NCBI GenBank assembly: GCA_017591395.1
Contig: WEDG01000744.1
Coordinates: 124,001-188,000, forward strand
DNA: 64,000 bases
Direction of reading: 5' to 3'
DNA from: Schistocephalus solidus
Taxonomy: Eukaryota; Platyhelminthes; Cestoda; Diphyllobothriidea; Diphyllobothriidae
Positions within the stretch are counted from its first letter, which is position 1, and every line of letters starts with the position of its first letter. Below are positions 1 to 12,233 of the stretch, piece by piece. Made by a program: the position numbers and the translations under genes. The notes beneath the pieces were generated by a model that was given only the letters and a program-made list of their open reading frames with translations, made no database searches and had not been told where the DNA came from.

Positions 1-179
1 CCCAAAAACAAGCGAAGAATTCAGCGTTAGAAAGTATTTTGTGCAAATTGCTTACGTTTTGCCACAAAATATAGGAATAAACTTGTTTACCCATATTTTT
101 TGTTTTACCATCATGAAAATGAAGACCGTTAACAAAATACATACAGGATACTGTAGAGGTGGACTAAATAATCACCTGT
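1..179. other. AT-rich non-coding sequence
   Basis: No gene, RNA or repeat boundary can be supported here. It may belong to the dispersed repeat that is clear from about 180 onward. Confidence 0.4.
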
Positions 180-890
180 TAAATTTGAAGTATACGCTAA
201 GATGTTTTTTATAATAGTTTCCGCTAATCCAGAACCTAAAAACGCAATGGACAGAAGATTAGTCGTTGTCTCAAAATCTTAGTATATATTCAGATACTCT
301 ATTGTGCATTTGTAGTTTTACAACGGGGCATAAAAGTAAGCAAATCTAGCATAAAACGTCAGGCTAATATCCTATTCACACGCTTTTTAAAGGCATAACA
401 TATTATAAAGCATTTTTAATTGATTTTAGGCATATTGATTGTTGACTTTTGTTTTGGATGTTCATTTTTCTCGGCATTGAGTTTTCATGTTTGGGTGAAT
501 TTACAAGTATGACGCAAACGGTCATCTCTATTAGAATGAATATCCAAAAGCTCACTACTTTGGTCAATGCTTTTAAGAACTATCTTATTAAAAAGATTTT
601 GATAAACACATAGAATAGGATCTAAATGTAGTACCAATCGATTCAAAACAGTGAAAATCGTGAAATTTTCATCGGTATTTCAAGGAAGATCTGAAAGTAA
701 TTGTAGTCCAATATCAGAAATACCTATAAGGAAATTTTATGAAAGGATTTTTCTCTCATTATACACAAAATGACATGACAATTATATTTAACTTTATTAG
801 TTGCATTTACAATGATATTTCACGTTTTCAAAATTTTCCGCTTTTTCAAAAAGTTTGTAGTTCTCAACAACATAATATAACTTTTCACAT
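180..890 (+). repeat. Dispersed direct repeat, copy 1
   Basis: This AT-rich stretch is similar to 6840-8015 in the same orientation. Matching landmarks, in order, include CAAAATCTTAGTATA, TTGTGCATTTG, ACGGGGC, TTTTAGGCATA, ATGCTTTTAA and AACTTTATTAG-like sequence. Identity is diverged and interrupted. No protein signal is visible; it could be a non-coding transposon or an old duplication. Confidence 0.6.
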
Positions 891-2199
891 TTCCTTTAAG
901 TTTTAAATTCGCTTAAGGTTGTTCATTAATATTTCAAAGGTTTGGTGCATGCGTTTATGAGAACGTAACATGCAACCCAACGCAGGGACCAAAGGACAGA
1001 TCAGCGTGTAATATGCGACCTTATAACATGCCAACCTAACCCTAACTCTATCCACTGTGTTCGTTAGGGTAAGCATTCTTTGGCGGATTAGTGCGGTCAC
1101 ACCATATTTCGTTGGCCAAAAGGGGACCGAATTATCGATGCAAATGGCAAAATTCTAAGCGCAGGCTATTAGGAAGTTTTCGTACTTTCAAAACGCATCA
1201 GTTTTGCTGTTGTAATGGCGGATCGCGCAAAGCCGGCATGATTATTGCTCCTGTCGACGTTCTGTGAAAAGTGCGTCAGCTAGGAATGACATTGCGTGCG
1301 GTGGATGGCATGACGTAAGGTGTCGGGGCAACAAACTATTGTGCGACTCCACTAATCCGACAATGAATGTTACATCTAAAGAAAACAATGGATAAGTTAA
1401 GGGTTAATTTAACGCTTTCCTTCGCCTAAATCAAATCCTATTATCACCGATCCCATACTACTCGCTGACCTATCCTTTTTTCCCTGAGCTGGGTCGCATA
1501 GGACGTTCTTGCACATACTCGGATGTCAATTTGCGACTGATTATCAATTCTTCGTAAATTTCGGCATTTTAATGAGTTAGATTCTCTACTCTATGTGAAA
1601 TGCTAAATATTTAAGGTTCTAAAAGGGGTCTTATATATCTGAAAAATAAAAACATGCGTGTTTTCACCCGTCTCTTAACGAATTTATTCATTTTGCAACC
1701 TTCGGTTCGAAGCGGTTCACATCTTTCGTGAAACGGATTTAATCCGTGGGCTGAGCAAGGAAAATTAAATCAAGTCCATGGTGCAGCTGAAAATTCAACT
1801 AGCAATACAATAATAACGTTAAAGGTTACTAATGGTCCACAGTCTGTGGTTCCTTGTTCCTTGCAAGTCAATGCTGCACTTCATGTGGAGTTATAAATGT
1901 AGCCAGACTGTTTAAATTTTAAACTCATTCAATCCGAGCGAAGCCCGTAGCAACACGGTAGACTGTTTAAATGATCAGAAGTAGGCTGATGAAAACAATG
2001 GGGGCCGACAGCGACTTCTCACGTGAACTTGTGCCATCTGCAGCCAATGCGAGACTCCACTGAGGTCGATGTGTCCATTCGTGTAATCAAATGGCTCCTA
2101 CAGTGGGTAACGTGGAAGATGCGCTTGACCAACATGGAGCGAGACCAACAGAAGGCGTTATTTGGGCTGCGCATCTAAAACAAGCCTCATATGGGGGTT
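891..2199. other. No gene seen
   Basis: The short frames here have no recognisable domains. A few telomere-like CTAACCCTAA words near 1030 are too few to call an array. Confidence 0.4.
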
Positions 2200-2720
2200 T
2201 GATGGCTCGTCTAGGTTCAGTCTCACGGCGCATCGGCCGCCTGCGTCAAAGCCTCGCATCACATGGGTCACCGGCTCGGACAGTGCACTGTACCTGAGAG
2301 ATGGAAGAGATTTAAGTTGAGTTTGGAGGACCTCTTCCCGTTGGCACTCGGCGCATATTTCTCACCCTAAAAAATCGGGCACATTGTTCAACCATCACGA
2401 GGTGCTAAATGCCGTGGCTCGGAGTGTTGCCAAGTGACGGGATAACTCAGTCTTCCATGCCGGATGAAGAGTAAGATTGCAATGGCTTCTTCTTTGTGTG
2501 GCCTCAGTGTCACGCCCACTCATTTTCGACCCGAGCCAGCCCTTTGTTGCTTGTGTGAAAACCTGGTCCATTGTGCGCTGACCAGACGTATGTGGCCCGC
2601 GCAGTTCGGCTGCCTAGCTTTGTCAACCACGATCGTCCTGTGCCTGTCTTGAAACGAGGCCAGGGTGCGTGAGGTAGAAGGGGGCGAGCAAGTCACCGTG
2701 CCTGTGCCCGCTATGCTGTG
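2200..2720 (+). repeat. Solo copy of the RTE 3' module
   Basis: Contains the module signatures ACCGGCTCGGACAGTG and GCCGTGGCT...GGGATAACTC in the same order as the 3' ends of the two RTE elements at 45.7-46.4 and 53.5-54.3 kb. The following text also aligns (AGAGTAAGATTGCAATGGC). No RTE coding sequence precedes it, so it is either an extremely 5'-truncated insertion or a non-autonomous derivative. Confidence 0.6.
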
Positions 2721-4033
2721 GGGCACCCAGTGGACACCATTGTTAATGATGGTGGAATAGTTGAGTAAATGGCTAATCTACCCAGTTAGTGATGTATACT
2801 GGAGCTGTGGGCTATCTGCACCATCTATGCACGTGCTTCAGTTTGTGTTCTGTCATGTGTGATTTGGAGATGAAGCTGGCAAAATAAAGACGGTTGTTTG
2901 AACATCAAACTGCTGCCGTATAAGAGTCCCCTTTTTGCTCATCATGCAGTCGGAGAACAGGTGGCCTGTTAGCCAGCCTACCTGTTCACCACCCGGGAAC
3001 TTCGCTTGTGCCAGGTATTGGAACGGCCATCGTTACACGAGCAGAATTTAGCTGTGCAACGCTGTAGCGAACTATTGCGAGGGTCTGCCAACACCAGCCA
3101 AGCGGATCACAAGTTGTAGAATATGGAAGCGGAAGGTCTTTGCTCATGTTAATTGAATGCGGGCTGGAGAACCATGACTCAAGCGGCTCACAACTCACGA
3201 GGTTGGCACCGCTTACGAAAATTTCGGCCTCATCAAATCTCAGGGTATGTCCGGGCCCCGCCGAGGGAGCCACGAGCATTCCTCTCCACTGCTGCTGTAT
3301 GTTCGGTCATTCGCGCTAAGAGAAGCTCTTAGTTTCCACAATGCAGTTTCTTTGTCGGTAACTGCACCAGATCCGGTAAACGACTCCAGACGTTTCCTAC
3401 CGTGGCAGCGGGTCTTTCGGCCCCATGACTCGGCGCCTGATGGTTGCCTCCCGTCTGTGTGCAGCTCCAACTCCGGGTGGCGTGAAGAAGCTGCTGATGG
3501 CTCCCGAGACTTTCTCAACGTTCGGAAGCACTCGCCAAAAATTTGGGGCAGGTTTAAACTTTCCCTTGTCCCTTTAAAGCATGCAGCGGCTGAAGGTATG
3601 AGAACGACTCACTCTTGTGGTTCTTTAATTCGTGCTTGTTAAATCAAACCATTTAAGACGGAAATGTCAACTTTATATTTCACAGCTTTCGCACAATCTT
3701 GTCGATTACAGAGTGATGAATTGTAACTCGGAGGAAAGAGGAGACGCAGTGCCAGCTATAAATTATAAGTTCCAGCCAACTATTCGAACAGCTGCCAAGA
3801 GGCAAAACTCGAGATTCTCAGTCGGGGACTAGTAAAGTAAGTGGTTGGAGCGTTGACTGAACTCCAGTCTAGCGCTTGCCACCGGGGGACCCAAGGTTCT
3901 TACAAGTGCATCGGCCGAAAGGCAGTTAATTAAATCGAGGGACCAAAAAATGACGAGTTACATTTTTATGACTAGATTATGCAAACCGCAGTGAATGAAT
4001 GATAAAATGTCAATCTTGGACAATGCACAGTCT
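2721..4033. other. No assigned gene; GC-rich block at 3240-3640
   Basis: The 3240-3640 block is GC-rich and open on both strands (131 codons plus, 92 codons minus), but neither translation is recognisable and no clear splice or start context was found. The rest shows nothing supportable. The NAF1 3' UTR should lie just below 4034. Confidence 0.4.
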
Positions 4034-4344
4034 TCAAAAACGCTGTTGTATTGAGTCGGGCCGCGATCGGTCATCGTCTTTGCCCCAGGAATTACGACTG
4101 CCGGAAGGTGGGCATTGCGGGGTGTAGAAGTTTAGAGGGGGAGGGCGGTTGGCGTCAAAGGTACCAACATCAAGCGGGGGCGGACGGCTTTGTGCCTCGT
4201 AGTGATGGCCTGGCAGATTTACAACACCGAACCCTGTTGGAGGATTGTGAGGACCTCCAGTTGTGTAAAAAGGAGGCATAGCCGTGCGCTGTCCCACGTT
4301 GTCGACTGAGGAACCTGTAAGGGAAAAAGGAGGACGATGTTCAA
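4034..4344 (-). CDS. NAF1: NAF1 terminal exon (proline-rich C-terminus)
   Basis: The last exon encodes a proline-rich C-terminus (RPPPLDVGTFDANRPPPLNF) ending DSIQQRF and a TGA stop at 4034-4036. Phase decides its start. The upstream exon leaves one base, so two are needed here; the acceptor ...GGACATGCAG before 4344 supplies them. An outer acceptor (TTTTGAGCAG, exon from 4373) is better placed but out of phase unless an unseen exon intervenes. The preceding intron would be about 8.5 kb and is full of repeats. No AATAAA was noticed just downstream on the minus strand. Confidence 0.68.
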
Positions 4345-4399
4345 CTGCATGTCCCCAGTACATAAAGGTTGATCTGCTCAAAATACCCCCGGAGTTGGA

Positions 4400-5780
4400 G
4401 TTGCAATAAAAAGACCCAGAGTAATTCTTGTTGGTCTGACATCTTCATTGGAGAACAAGGGAGTGTAGGGTGGGTAGTAAACACAACGACCTAAACCCAC
4501 CTCATGATCTTGATCTTCATTGCGACTGACTGCCAACTGGGACGGCGTGAACAAGAAGAGGGTCCATCAAAACACCCTCTAATAAATCATGCCAGTTGCG
4601 GGGTTTTTCAATGTTTTAGTTTCAAGAACTAAATAAGAAACTCGTATTGCCTCAGGAATTCGCGTCGATTGATCCCAATCTTTGAACCACCGGAAAGCTT
4701 ACTGGTGGCTAAGGAAATGATAAATACTCCAGGCGTAGGACTTTACTCCTCTGACAACTGTTCTGCCGGGACTGGCACTACAAACGTTTTCCATGCAGAA
4801 GATGGGCTTTGAAACTTTCCTATTTCCATAGTACAGTGTAATAAAAAAAAAGCCCTTTCAGTGAAGAAGTCAGATCAGCTCGACTACCTAGCAAGATTTT
4901 AGATACAACTACATTAAAGCCTAAAAGGAAACGATCAATGCTGAGTCTGACAGTTCACCAGCATACTGTTACTCGAGTTCCAAAGTTGCTTCGGTGAGAA
5001 ACAAAAACGGATCGCATTCGACCATTTTGGGAAGACGTTTTTTCCTTCTTACGAAACATAAGCCACTAAAAGTGTCTTCGTGCTTTCAGTTATTATTAGG
5101 AAGTAATTCAGATCACTGGGAACGCCTATCCCCGAGATTTTATGCTATAACATATTATTTCGACAAAACTTATGTCAAAGCCGCTGGCATCAACTACAAA
5201 AAATCTGATGAAAGTAGTATCTCGGGTGAACGAGACAGGTAATTGGGCTTGTTTCTTTATCAATTATGGAAAAATTTGTGGTATTTTCCTAGTAGAGCGT
5301 TCTAAGTTCTTCGGTAGGAAGGAAAATAGACAAGGAGGGTTGAGAGAACAGTTTAATGGATAAAATCTCCGTATATCAGCTTCTCAAACCTCCATATCAC
5401 GATGCCGTAGTCAAGAGCCACGGCACTGTCTACATGGCGCGTCCCCCTTGGTCGAAATCTGGACTCATTGACTTCCAGTTACGATAGTCGCCCCGGTTAA
5501 GCAATGGAGTTGCTAGACCTATTGTTACAGCAAATCCTGGCAGCGATACTCAATCCATGTGCTAAACGCAAGAGTTCTACAGTTGATGATCGCCCACGCA
5601 GAAAAGGCTGCTAACGCTCTGCTGAACTGACTAAGGGTAATTGTGTAAACTCGGCGGTTTCGGTGGGTTCGAATCGGCAACAAAATGTTAATGAAATCCT
5701 GTTCGGGCAGTCATCCTAGCTGCATTCGCTGATGAACGCTCACCGATCGCTGATGGAACTCACTCGTTTAGCTCTGCCTT
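4400..5780. other. NAF1 intron, no other feature seen
   Basis: Part of the long last NAF1 intron. Short frames at 4994-5363 have no recognisable content. Confidence 0.4.
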
Positions 5781-5784
5781 GAGG

Positions 5785-5835
5785 CTCACTCTCGAGCCCT
5801 GCCAGCAGCCGCACAGCAACTAGCAGTAGAATAGG
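5785..5835 (-). repeat. Short repeat shared with 12366-12412
   Basis: Read on the minus strand, this segment (CGGCTGCTGGCAGGGCTCGA) matches plus-strand CGGCTGCTGGCGGGGCTCGA at about 12385-12404. In both places it abuts SINE sequence, so it is probably a distal part of the SINE or its companion repeat. Confidence 0.55.
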
Positions 5836-5840
5836 CAGAT

Positions 5841-5992
5841 GAATAATGCCGCTCAATGGTTAAAGCATTGGACTTCTGATCAACGGGACAAGGGTTCGAT
5901 CCTCAGGTGGTACACCATTTGGGGTTGGTATGACGGGCTGACGACGGCTAAATGGCCACTCCAGTGTCGTTGCTGGCAATATTTATCTGCCT
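5841..5992 (+). mobile_element. tRNA-Arg(TCT)-derived SINE, copy 1
   Basis: A tRNA-like head carries an A-box-like GCTCAATGGTTAAAGC, an anticodon-loop-like CTTCTGA (TCT), and a B box GGGTTCGATCCTC. It is followed by a conserved body, GGTATGACGGGCTGACGACG, and GGCCACTCCAGTGTC. The same body follows the tRNA-like head at 8551. These are SINE hallmarks: RNA polymerase III promoter head, fixed non-tRNA body, dispersed copies. Confidence 0.75.
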
Positions 5993-6059
5993 AGTCATCC
6001 TACTGTAGCAAAAGTGTTGGATTTCATACGTTGTAACAGGTTGGGCAGGGTAACTTGAT

Positions 6060-6165
6060 CCAAATTCCCCTGGCTACTCTTAGTAGCCTGGTAGCTTAAA
6101 CTAAGGTACACAAGCCTTACACTGGCTGTCGTGAATTCAAACCCCAGAGGCCGCCGAGTCTTTCC
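6060..6165 (+). repeat. Possible degenerate tRNA-like sequence
   Basis: TAGCCTGGTAGCTTAA resembles an A box, and GTGAATTCAAACCCC, about 50 bp downstream, resembles a B box. Stem pairing is poor and no body shared with the other SINEs was seen. Confidence 0.3.
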
Positions 6166-6839
6166 TAATGCTGTCAGTTCAATTAGGCAGAACACTTGTT
6201 CGTTTACGATGCTGTCAGGCACCATAAGACATATGGCCATAAGAACTTACGTGACGCAGACATGTCAGTGAAGACAACTACAGTAGATTGCTTAACTCGT
6301 GAAATGTCGAGATAAAAATAGGTGGTAGTATGACACATGTTTGGGTGTGCTATTTTTGTTTATTGAATGGAATTCATGTGCAGAAATGTGTTTACTAATG
6401 ACATGGTCACTCTAGATCTGTTTATTGAAGGAAAAACGGACAAATCGATGATGTTCCTATGCTATTAAAAGGTATGGAGCAAAACATTTTGCGTTTGTGT
6501 GCGTAACTATAAACGAGCATAAATATAAGATAGAAAAATTTCAAATATATCCTTTTACAGAACCGAAAAGTTGATTTTTCGTTCACAAAAATCAGGTAAA
6601 TGCAGGTAACAGAAATCACATTGTTTTCGGGAAAACAAGGAGAGATTCAGTTTTAAAAAATCAGCTTCGCAAATTTACGGCGTGTTGTACCAAAAAAAAC
6701 TCAGTAATAAACTTGGGTGAAGGTACTTCATTTTACAACACCGAGCATTAGGGCCTTAAACACGCATATATGAGACGCAAAGAAACGCTGACATTTTTCT
6801 CTGACACAGCGTTCGCGAAAGATATTTAGATATTTTTAT

Positions 6840-8015
6840 TTGCAGTTGACCATGAACGAATAAGGAACCTTAAAACGAAAGGGCAGAAGACTGGTTTTTC
6901 GCAAAATCTTAGTATACATTCGGCTACTCTGTTGTGCATTTGCAATCTTAGAACGGGGCTGAAAAGTAAAAAAATACAGCGAAAAACGCTTCATTAGAAA
7001 GGCTAAGTGAGTTCTTTCCTTTTCAGTAGAAATTGTATCCCTAATTTTCAGTGAAGTCGAAAAACCGGTCAAAAGTCCCCATTTTTCCTTGACTTGACGT
7101 TGAAAAAACGTTAACTACGCAGGTATTCAACAACTAAATATTTAATCAAAGTACTTTTTAAAAGAGTAATATATTATAGAAAGTTATCTAATTGTTTTTA
7201 GGCATACTAACTACCGAATTGTGTTAAGGAAGCGAATTTTTCTTGGTAATGAGATTTCGTGCTTGGGTGAGTCAACAAATAAGACCCAAGCGGCCATTTG
7301 CGCTCGAAAAAAAATGTCTCGAAACGCACTACTGCAGCAAATGCTTTTAAAAAATATCTTATTTTGAAGGTTTTGATCAACACATATAACAGAATTTGTA
7401 TTTGTGGGCAATCGAGTCAAACCATTAAAAATCATGAATTATTCGCCATTATATCCCGGGCGATCTGGAACTCATCGTAATCGAACACCTGAAACACTTA
7501 TGAAGAAATTTAACAAAAGGAAAGTCCTCGTACTATACACAAAGTGGTACTTTTATGATTGCACCTGACAATTCTATTAAATTTATTAGTCAGTGGCCGG
7601 CCTGCCAACATGTGAGCTTATGAAATATGTTATTCCTGTGACACCTCTAGTGGCGCAATCAAGCGAAAATCTGTTTGCCTTAGTCAAACGCATCCTAACG
7701 ATGTACAGACGGAATAATAAATGGTTAATTCTTGTGAAGCCGTGTCGGAAGATACGCTTGACATTTAAGCTGTTTGGTGACGGCCATACTTTACACTGAC
7801 CGTTATCTGGAAGATTACTTCCGTGGAATATACATAAAAGGAGCAGTTTCAAAGGTAATTCTATTTGTGCTGCTTTATTCACTCGGCTTTTGCATGAAAA
7901 GGCTTCTCGCACATGTGAAACCTCGGTATTCTTAGTTACACCGATTTTTCATGTTTTCGGAACTTTCCACTTTTCTAAAAAAATTTGTATTTCTAAATAA
8001 CGTAATAGTAGTAGT
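6840..8015 (+). repeat. Dispersed direct repeat, copy 2
   Basis: Matches 180-890 in order and orientation, as described for copy 1. It carries an extra segment of about 330 bp (roughly 7592-7930) between landmarks TTTATTAGTC and TTTTCGGAACTTTCCACTTT that is absent from copy 1, so either this copy has an insertion or the other a deletion. No coding potential is recognised. Confidence 0.6.
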
Positions 8016-8550
8016 AAACAACGTAATAGTAAACAAAAATATGCCTTCTTTTTAAGAGTGGTCGCTTTTTAACTGTTGTAAACCCATGGGGACACCGCGT
8101 GGTCTGATTTCGCGTAACGGGTCTTGTGAAATCCATGAGATTTTATGAGATAGGGCAGCTACTGTACGTAGAGGCGGAAATTTAATAAGGCCATTTAAAA
8201 GAGCACGTTATTTGAACGCAGGCCTCAATTAGTGTGCAGGCGCAAATAATTCCCCACAAAAGTCGGAGTGTGACTACCGCTATGAGGAAAATGCCTGTCC
8301 TACGTAGATGTTGACGAAAGTTATTGAATTATTGTAGACATGCATGCAATACATACATGTGATGCAGTATTATTGTCTTATTTCGCCAATTTCATTGAGT
8401 AAAAAGCCCCTACTAGTGCTTTTCAGGCGCAATTTAAAACTGACTTTCAAGTTCGTGAAGACAGGCTGTACTATACGTATCTTTGTATAGAGCATTCCAC
8501 TGCACAAAATGCATAGTTAATATTCCCAATCGAACCCGCCAAGACAACGA

Positions 8551-8720
8551 GCTCGTGGCGTGATTGGTTAGAGCGTTGGGCTTCTAACCAACAGGTCGCG
8601 AGTTCGAGCCTCTGGTGCCGCAACACCTGGCGTTGGGTATGACTGGCTGACGACGGCTTATAAACTAGAAGTGGCCATTCCAGTCTCCCTAGTCTCTGTT
8701 GGTCATGTTATTCAACACAC
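8551..8720 (+). mobile_element. tRNA-Arg(TCT)-derived SINE, copy 2
   Basis: The tRNA-like head is well preserved: A box GGCGTGATTGGTTAGAGCG, anticodon stem-loop TGGGCTTCTAACCA (anticodon TCT), B box GAGTTCGAGCCTC. The SINE body follows (GGGTATGACTGGCTGACGAC, GGCCATTCCAGTCTCCCTAG). No 3' CCA or clean acceptor stem is present, and the shared body makes a SINE far more likely than a functional tRNA gene. Confidence 0.8.
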
Positions 8721-9479
8721 AATACACCCGAGGCAAAAGTCCACCTTCCAGAACTTTTGACCAGAAAATAGAACTTTCTGGCGAATGATGAAATTATTCG
8801 GCTATATGTTGGCTGTTACTTGACAGGAAACTATATGGCGGAGATCTGGGTGGCTAGTAGGCGGTATCGCGAATGCCGTCTTCTTTTATTAGATGCAATG
8901 AGTAACAGCCCGCGGTGAGGTTAAGAACTTCTTTACGTCCACTGAAGCAGTTCGATACCCACCAGAACTAAGCTGGTACCTAACTCAGACGAAACAACCC
9001 TACGGATTTAGCAATGGCTGACCCTATAGTGTTGGTCACCAAACGTCTAATTAAAATGTTGGTGGACGCCTAACAACAGGATCAATCAGACAATGAAGTA
9101 ATCTATCGCATGAACGCAAATTTTTGAGCATCCGATATATTCAGGTTATCTCAAGGCCTCTAAAGCCAGGATACATGACTTGGTACTTATTGGGGACTGT
9201 GCATGAAAACACCAAAGGTGAAGCTGGCACACAACGAAGTCTGCAACTATCAATCTTAGAAAACGTCAACGTCGAACTAGCTATAAACACACCAAATGGC
9301 AATGGTAATCACCACGCTGCAACAGAAGAATATTCTTACCCGGGTAGCGTTAGGCTAATTCCTACAGATGACTGACTGCAAACGTCCCTACGGGGACTAG
9401 CACCTAAGGTGGACGAAAAGAACGCTCTAAGTACACAGTAAGAACATTCATCAAATGACTTCAAAGTAACCACGCCAAT

Positions 9480-10200
9480 GCTTGCACAGGATCGGAAGGT
9501 ATACTGAACAACTATGGAAACGACAGAGATGTTGGTAAAGTGACCTTCATACGCGCGCAAGCTACTCAGTCATTGACTGGTTCCCATACAAGTAGTGCAT
9601 TGTTTGCCTGTTCCGAGAGGGCAATAGCCACACCGTTTCTACCAGACGAGTCCCGTGGGTCGCTGTGGTACAGGGTGAAGTGGGAGTTGACTCCCGGGAT
9701 CTTTAATTCCTTTGCACCTGTGTCGGGGATTCGGTCCTCAGACAGGCAGCAGACATCCATGTGGTACTGATGAGGACTGTGTGCCGACAGACTTTGGGTA
9801 TCTGGGTCCAGGAAAGTTCGCACATTCCAGCATTCAATACTAAGACTCCGTTCCCACACCATTGGATCAGGGTTGCGGAGCGCTTCGGTTCCCGCGGTCG
9901 CCGTAGCATGGATCGTAGTACTGTAATCGGGTATTTTTCATGAGGTTTCTAGGGGGTTTTGAATACAGGCGAATCCCTAACAGCCGCTCGGGTTGTTTGT
10001 TCGAGGATCTCTCCTCTAGCGCTTTGGCTCAAGAACCTAACACCAAGGCAGCGGTGGCAAGCAAACTTATTTAAGGGCAGTTCACGGTCACCATGTCGCA
10101 GTGCCGTCATCGGGCTTTGCGGCTTTTTTAAGGCTTTTGGTGTGCGAGATAGCAGCCCTCCGTGCCCTGGTAGCACTACAGCTGCTGGTCCACGACTGCT
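9480..10200 (-). pseudogene. RTE/BovB-type LINE endonuclease fragment
   Basis: Minus-strand frames read WNVRTFLDPDTQSL, then MDVCCLSEDRIPDTGAKELK, SSGRNGVAIALS and GHFTNISVVSI. This is the N-terminal half of an apurinic/apyrimidinic-type endonuclease of RTE/BovB-like LINEs: the WNVRT entry strand, the CLSE(V/D)R active-site glutamate region and the GVAIALS strand. It decays after about 9480, with no reverse transcriptase. About 330 bp upstream (to 10200) is probably the element's 5' sequence. It differs from the RTE family at 42-54 kb (WNVRSLLD/LSETR type), so a second RTE lineage is present. It lies in a NAF1 intron in the same orientation as the gene. Confidence 0.75.
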
Positions 10201-10950
10201 TATTCGTCGGACCCGATAGTTTGATTATTTCGTAGCTAAACTTCACTGAAGGCCGTTCCACTATTCACCACTTGTGAACGCGCCGGGTAGCCAGTAGCTA
10301 AGCTAACGGGTAACCAGTCTTCCCGGGCGGCAAAATCTGTTTCATTGTCAAAAAATTCATGCACGAGTAATGGCTGAACCAACCTCGTCTTCGGTGCCAG
10401 TTGCTAGTGTTTGTTTCGGATGTTGTTACACTACTTCCGAAGGGCATGTTTGAAGGAGTAACATATAGGATGCCATCTAAGACGAGTACGGACGCACCAT
10501 ATAAACAACAGACTAGCGGTCTCCAGCAAACGCATCGATGAATGCAATGTATACTTTTACTTCACCCGCATTGACACCAAAGTCTCGTCTATGGTTCCAT
10601 GAAGTCATGTTCAGCACTGACGACGACACTCCCATCCTCCCTCCGCAGCACCTAAGCAAAAATTGTTGGGGAGAATGCGACATGCGATTTCATGAGAGGC
10701 TCAGGCCAATGCGGATTGTTTGGCCACCAAAACAAAGTCGTGAAAAACAGCAGAATTTGGCAGCCGTCTGGTATAACTTAGGATCTAATTTATGGAAGTA
10801 TTGATTCACTCTTCGTGGGGGGGGAGAAGGGGTAAGAAAAATTTCCTGAAAACTGTTAGTACAACACACCGTCAACAAGCTGACTGACTTGTGGAGGCAA
10901 AATTTGCCATGAAAAAAACTACAAACGATGACCTCCGTTCCTATTTTCGC
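10201..10950. other. NAF1 intron, no feature seen
   Basis: A plus frame at 10538-10804 has no recognisable domain. A short G-run lies near 10817. Confidence 0.35.
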
Positions 10951-10984
10951 CCCTCCGCACGGTCTACCAGTGACACTGCTCATG

Positions 10985-11340
10985 TCGGTTACCTAGCGTG
11001 GCCACTCCCTGCTAGACAGCACGATGGCTACCAAACAGAAATGAGAACAGTTCTAGATGCTCGCAAACTGACGCCCTACAAAGTGGAAATTGCAGCCCTT
11101 AATAGGACGCGCTCCTCAAAACGTCGCGAGACGTCTGTCCTGCCTTCCGCAGGACATCAACTATGATCTCATGATACAATTCGCGACCATGATCAGCACC
11201 TACTTCTTTGCGATGACCGGCTCGGTGAGGTGAAGGGAAAATTGTATGAAAACCTAGACGCCTTCCTACCGACTGTTTCGAAGGCAGACAAAGTGGTTAT
11301 TGACTTTAATTACCACGTAGACACAGACCAGAGCGTAAAT
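10985..11340 (+). pseudogene. Degenerate RTE endonuclease fragment (42-54 kb family)
   Basis: Aligns by eye to the start of the endonuclease in the RTE copies at 42.2 and 49.4 kb. TACAAAGTGGAAATTGCAGC corresponds to their ACAAGATGCACATTACTGCT. Further on, GGTGAAGGGAAAATTGTATG matches GGTGAAGGACAAATTATACG, and GTTATTGACTTTAATTACCA sits where GGTGACTTCAATCTCCG stands (GDFN). Frames are broken and parts are deleted, so this is an old relic. Confidence 0.65.
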
Positions 11341-12233
11341 GTTGTGTCGCCACGAAATCGAAAGATGGAACAGCAAGGGCCTCCTATTTTGATCATACAC
11401 AAAACGCACTTTTCTCCTCAACAACACAGTATTCCACATTGTGATCCAAAGATGACAATTTAAAAGCCACCTTGTTCGCGTGCACCCAATCCCTGCCACG
11501 GTGTCTTTATTGTCAACGGAGTTTCAGGGCACCCACTGACCCCAGAAAACTTAACGCAACGAAGGCGCCCCCAACCCTCCACCCATCACAAAAGGAGATA
11601 TATACCGTCAAAGTCAAAGGGATGTAACATGCAAGTCACTAATCAGTCCTACCCCGGAGAGATTTTGTGAGCTATTTTTGCGACAGATGAATGTGATTTG
11701 ATGAAAATAAAGCTTAAAATTCGGATACGGATGGTGCATGTTAAGCTATCTGTAAGTAAAGAAAAAGAGCAGAATAATCTGAATAAAGTTGTGCAGGGAC
11801 AACCTGAGGCAATCCTTTGTGATCTCATTTGATCTTAATCGACCTAAAAACGACAAACTACCAGTTGCATAGTCTTACTGATCAAGGTGATTGGTCGTGA
11901 AAAGAATAAAGGAGTAGATAAGTCGGTAGAGGGACAGTTAACGTGTCACTATTATTAACCATCTTGCAGCAGCTCACAGTAGTTAACAGCTAATTCCGGT
12001 AAGCGATCAAATCGAACATTTCCGGTCCTTTGGGACTTGAAACACACCAGTGTGTCACCTTAAACAAATTTTCTGTCCTCTCTGCAACTGTGGTGAGTGG
12101 TCCTCGTTGCTTGTAGGGAGAGAGGCCAACGCGATCGAGAAAGGTTGGACGAAGCTAAAAATTGGCTTACTTTAGTTCGCCGAGGTTTGAAAGGATACTT
12201 GATCATAACGCGATCAAGGTATCATTATAAGCA
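11341..12233. other. NAF1 intron, no feature seen
   Basis: Nothing supportable beyond the flanking element fragments. Confidence 0.35.

Noticed and set aside
3240..3642. Overlapping 131- and 92-codon frames on opposite strands
   Set aside because: GC-rich block with long frames on both strands; no family, splice or start evidence to choose either.
8551..8625. Functional tRNA-Arg(TCT) gene
   Set aside because: Acceptor stem does not pair cleanly and the downstream body is shared with another copy; it is a SINE head.
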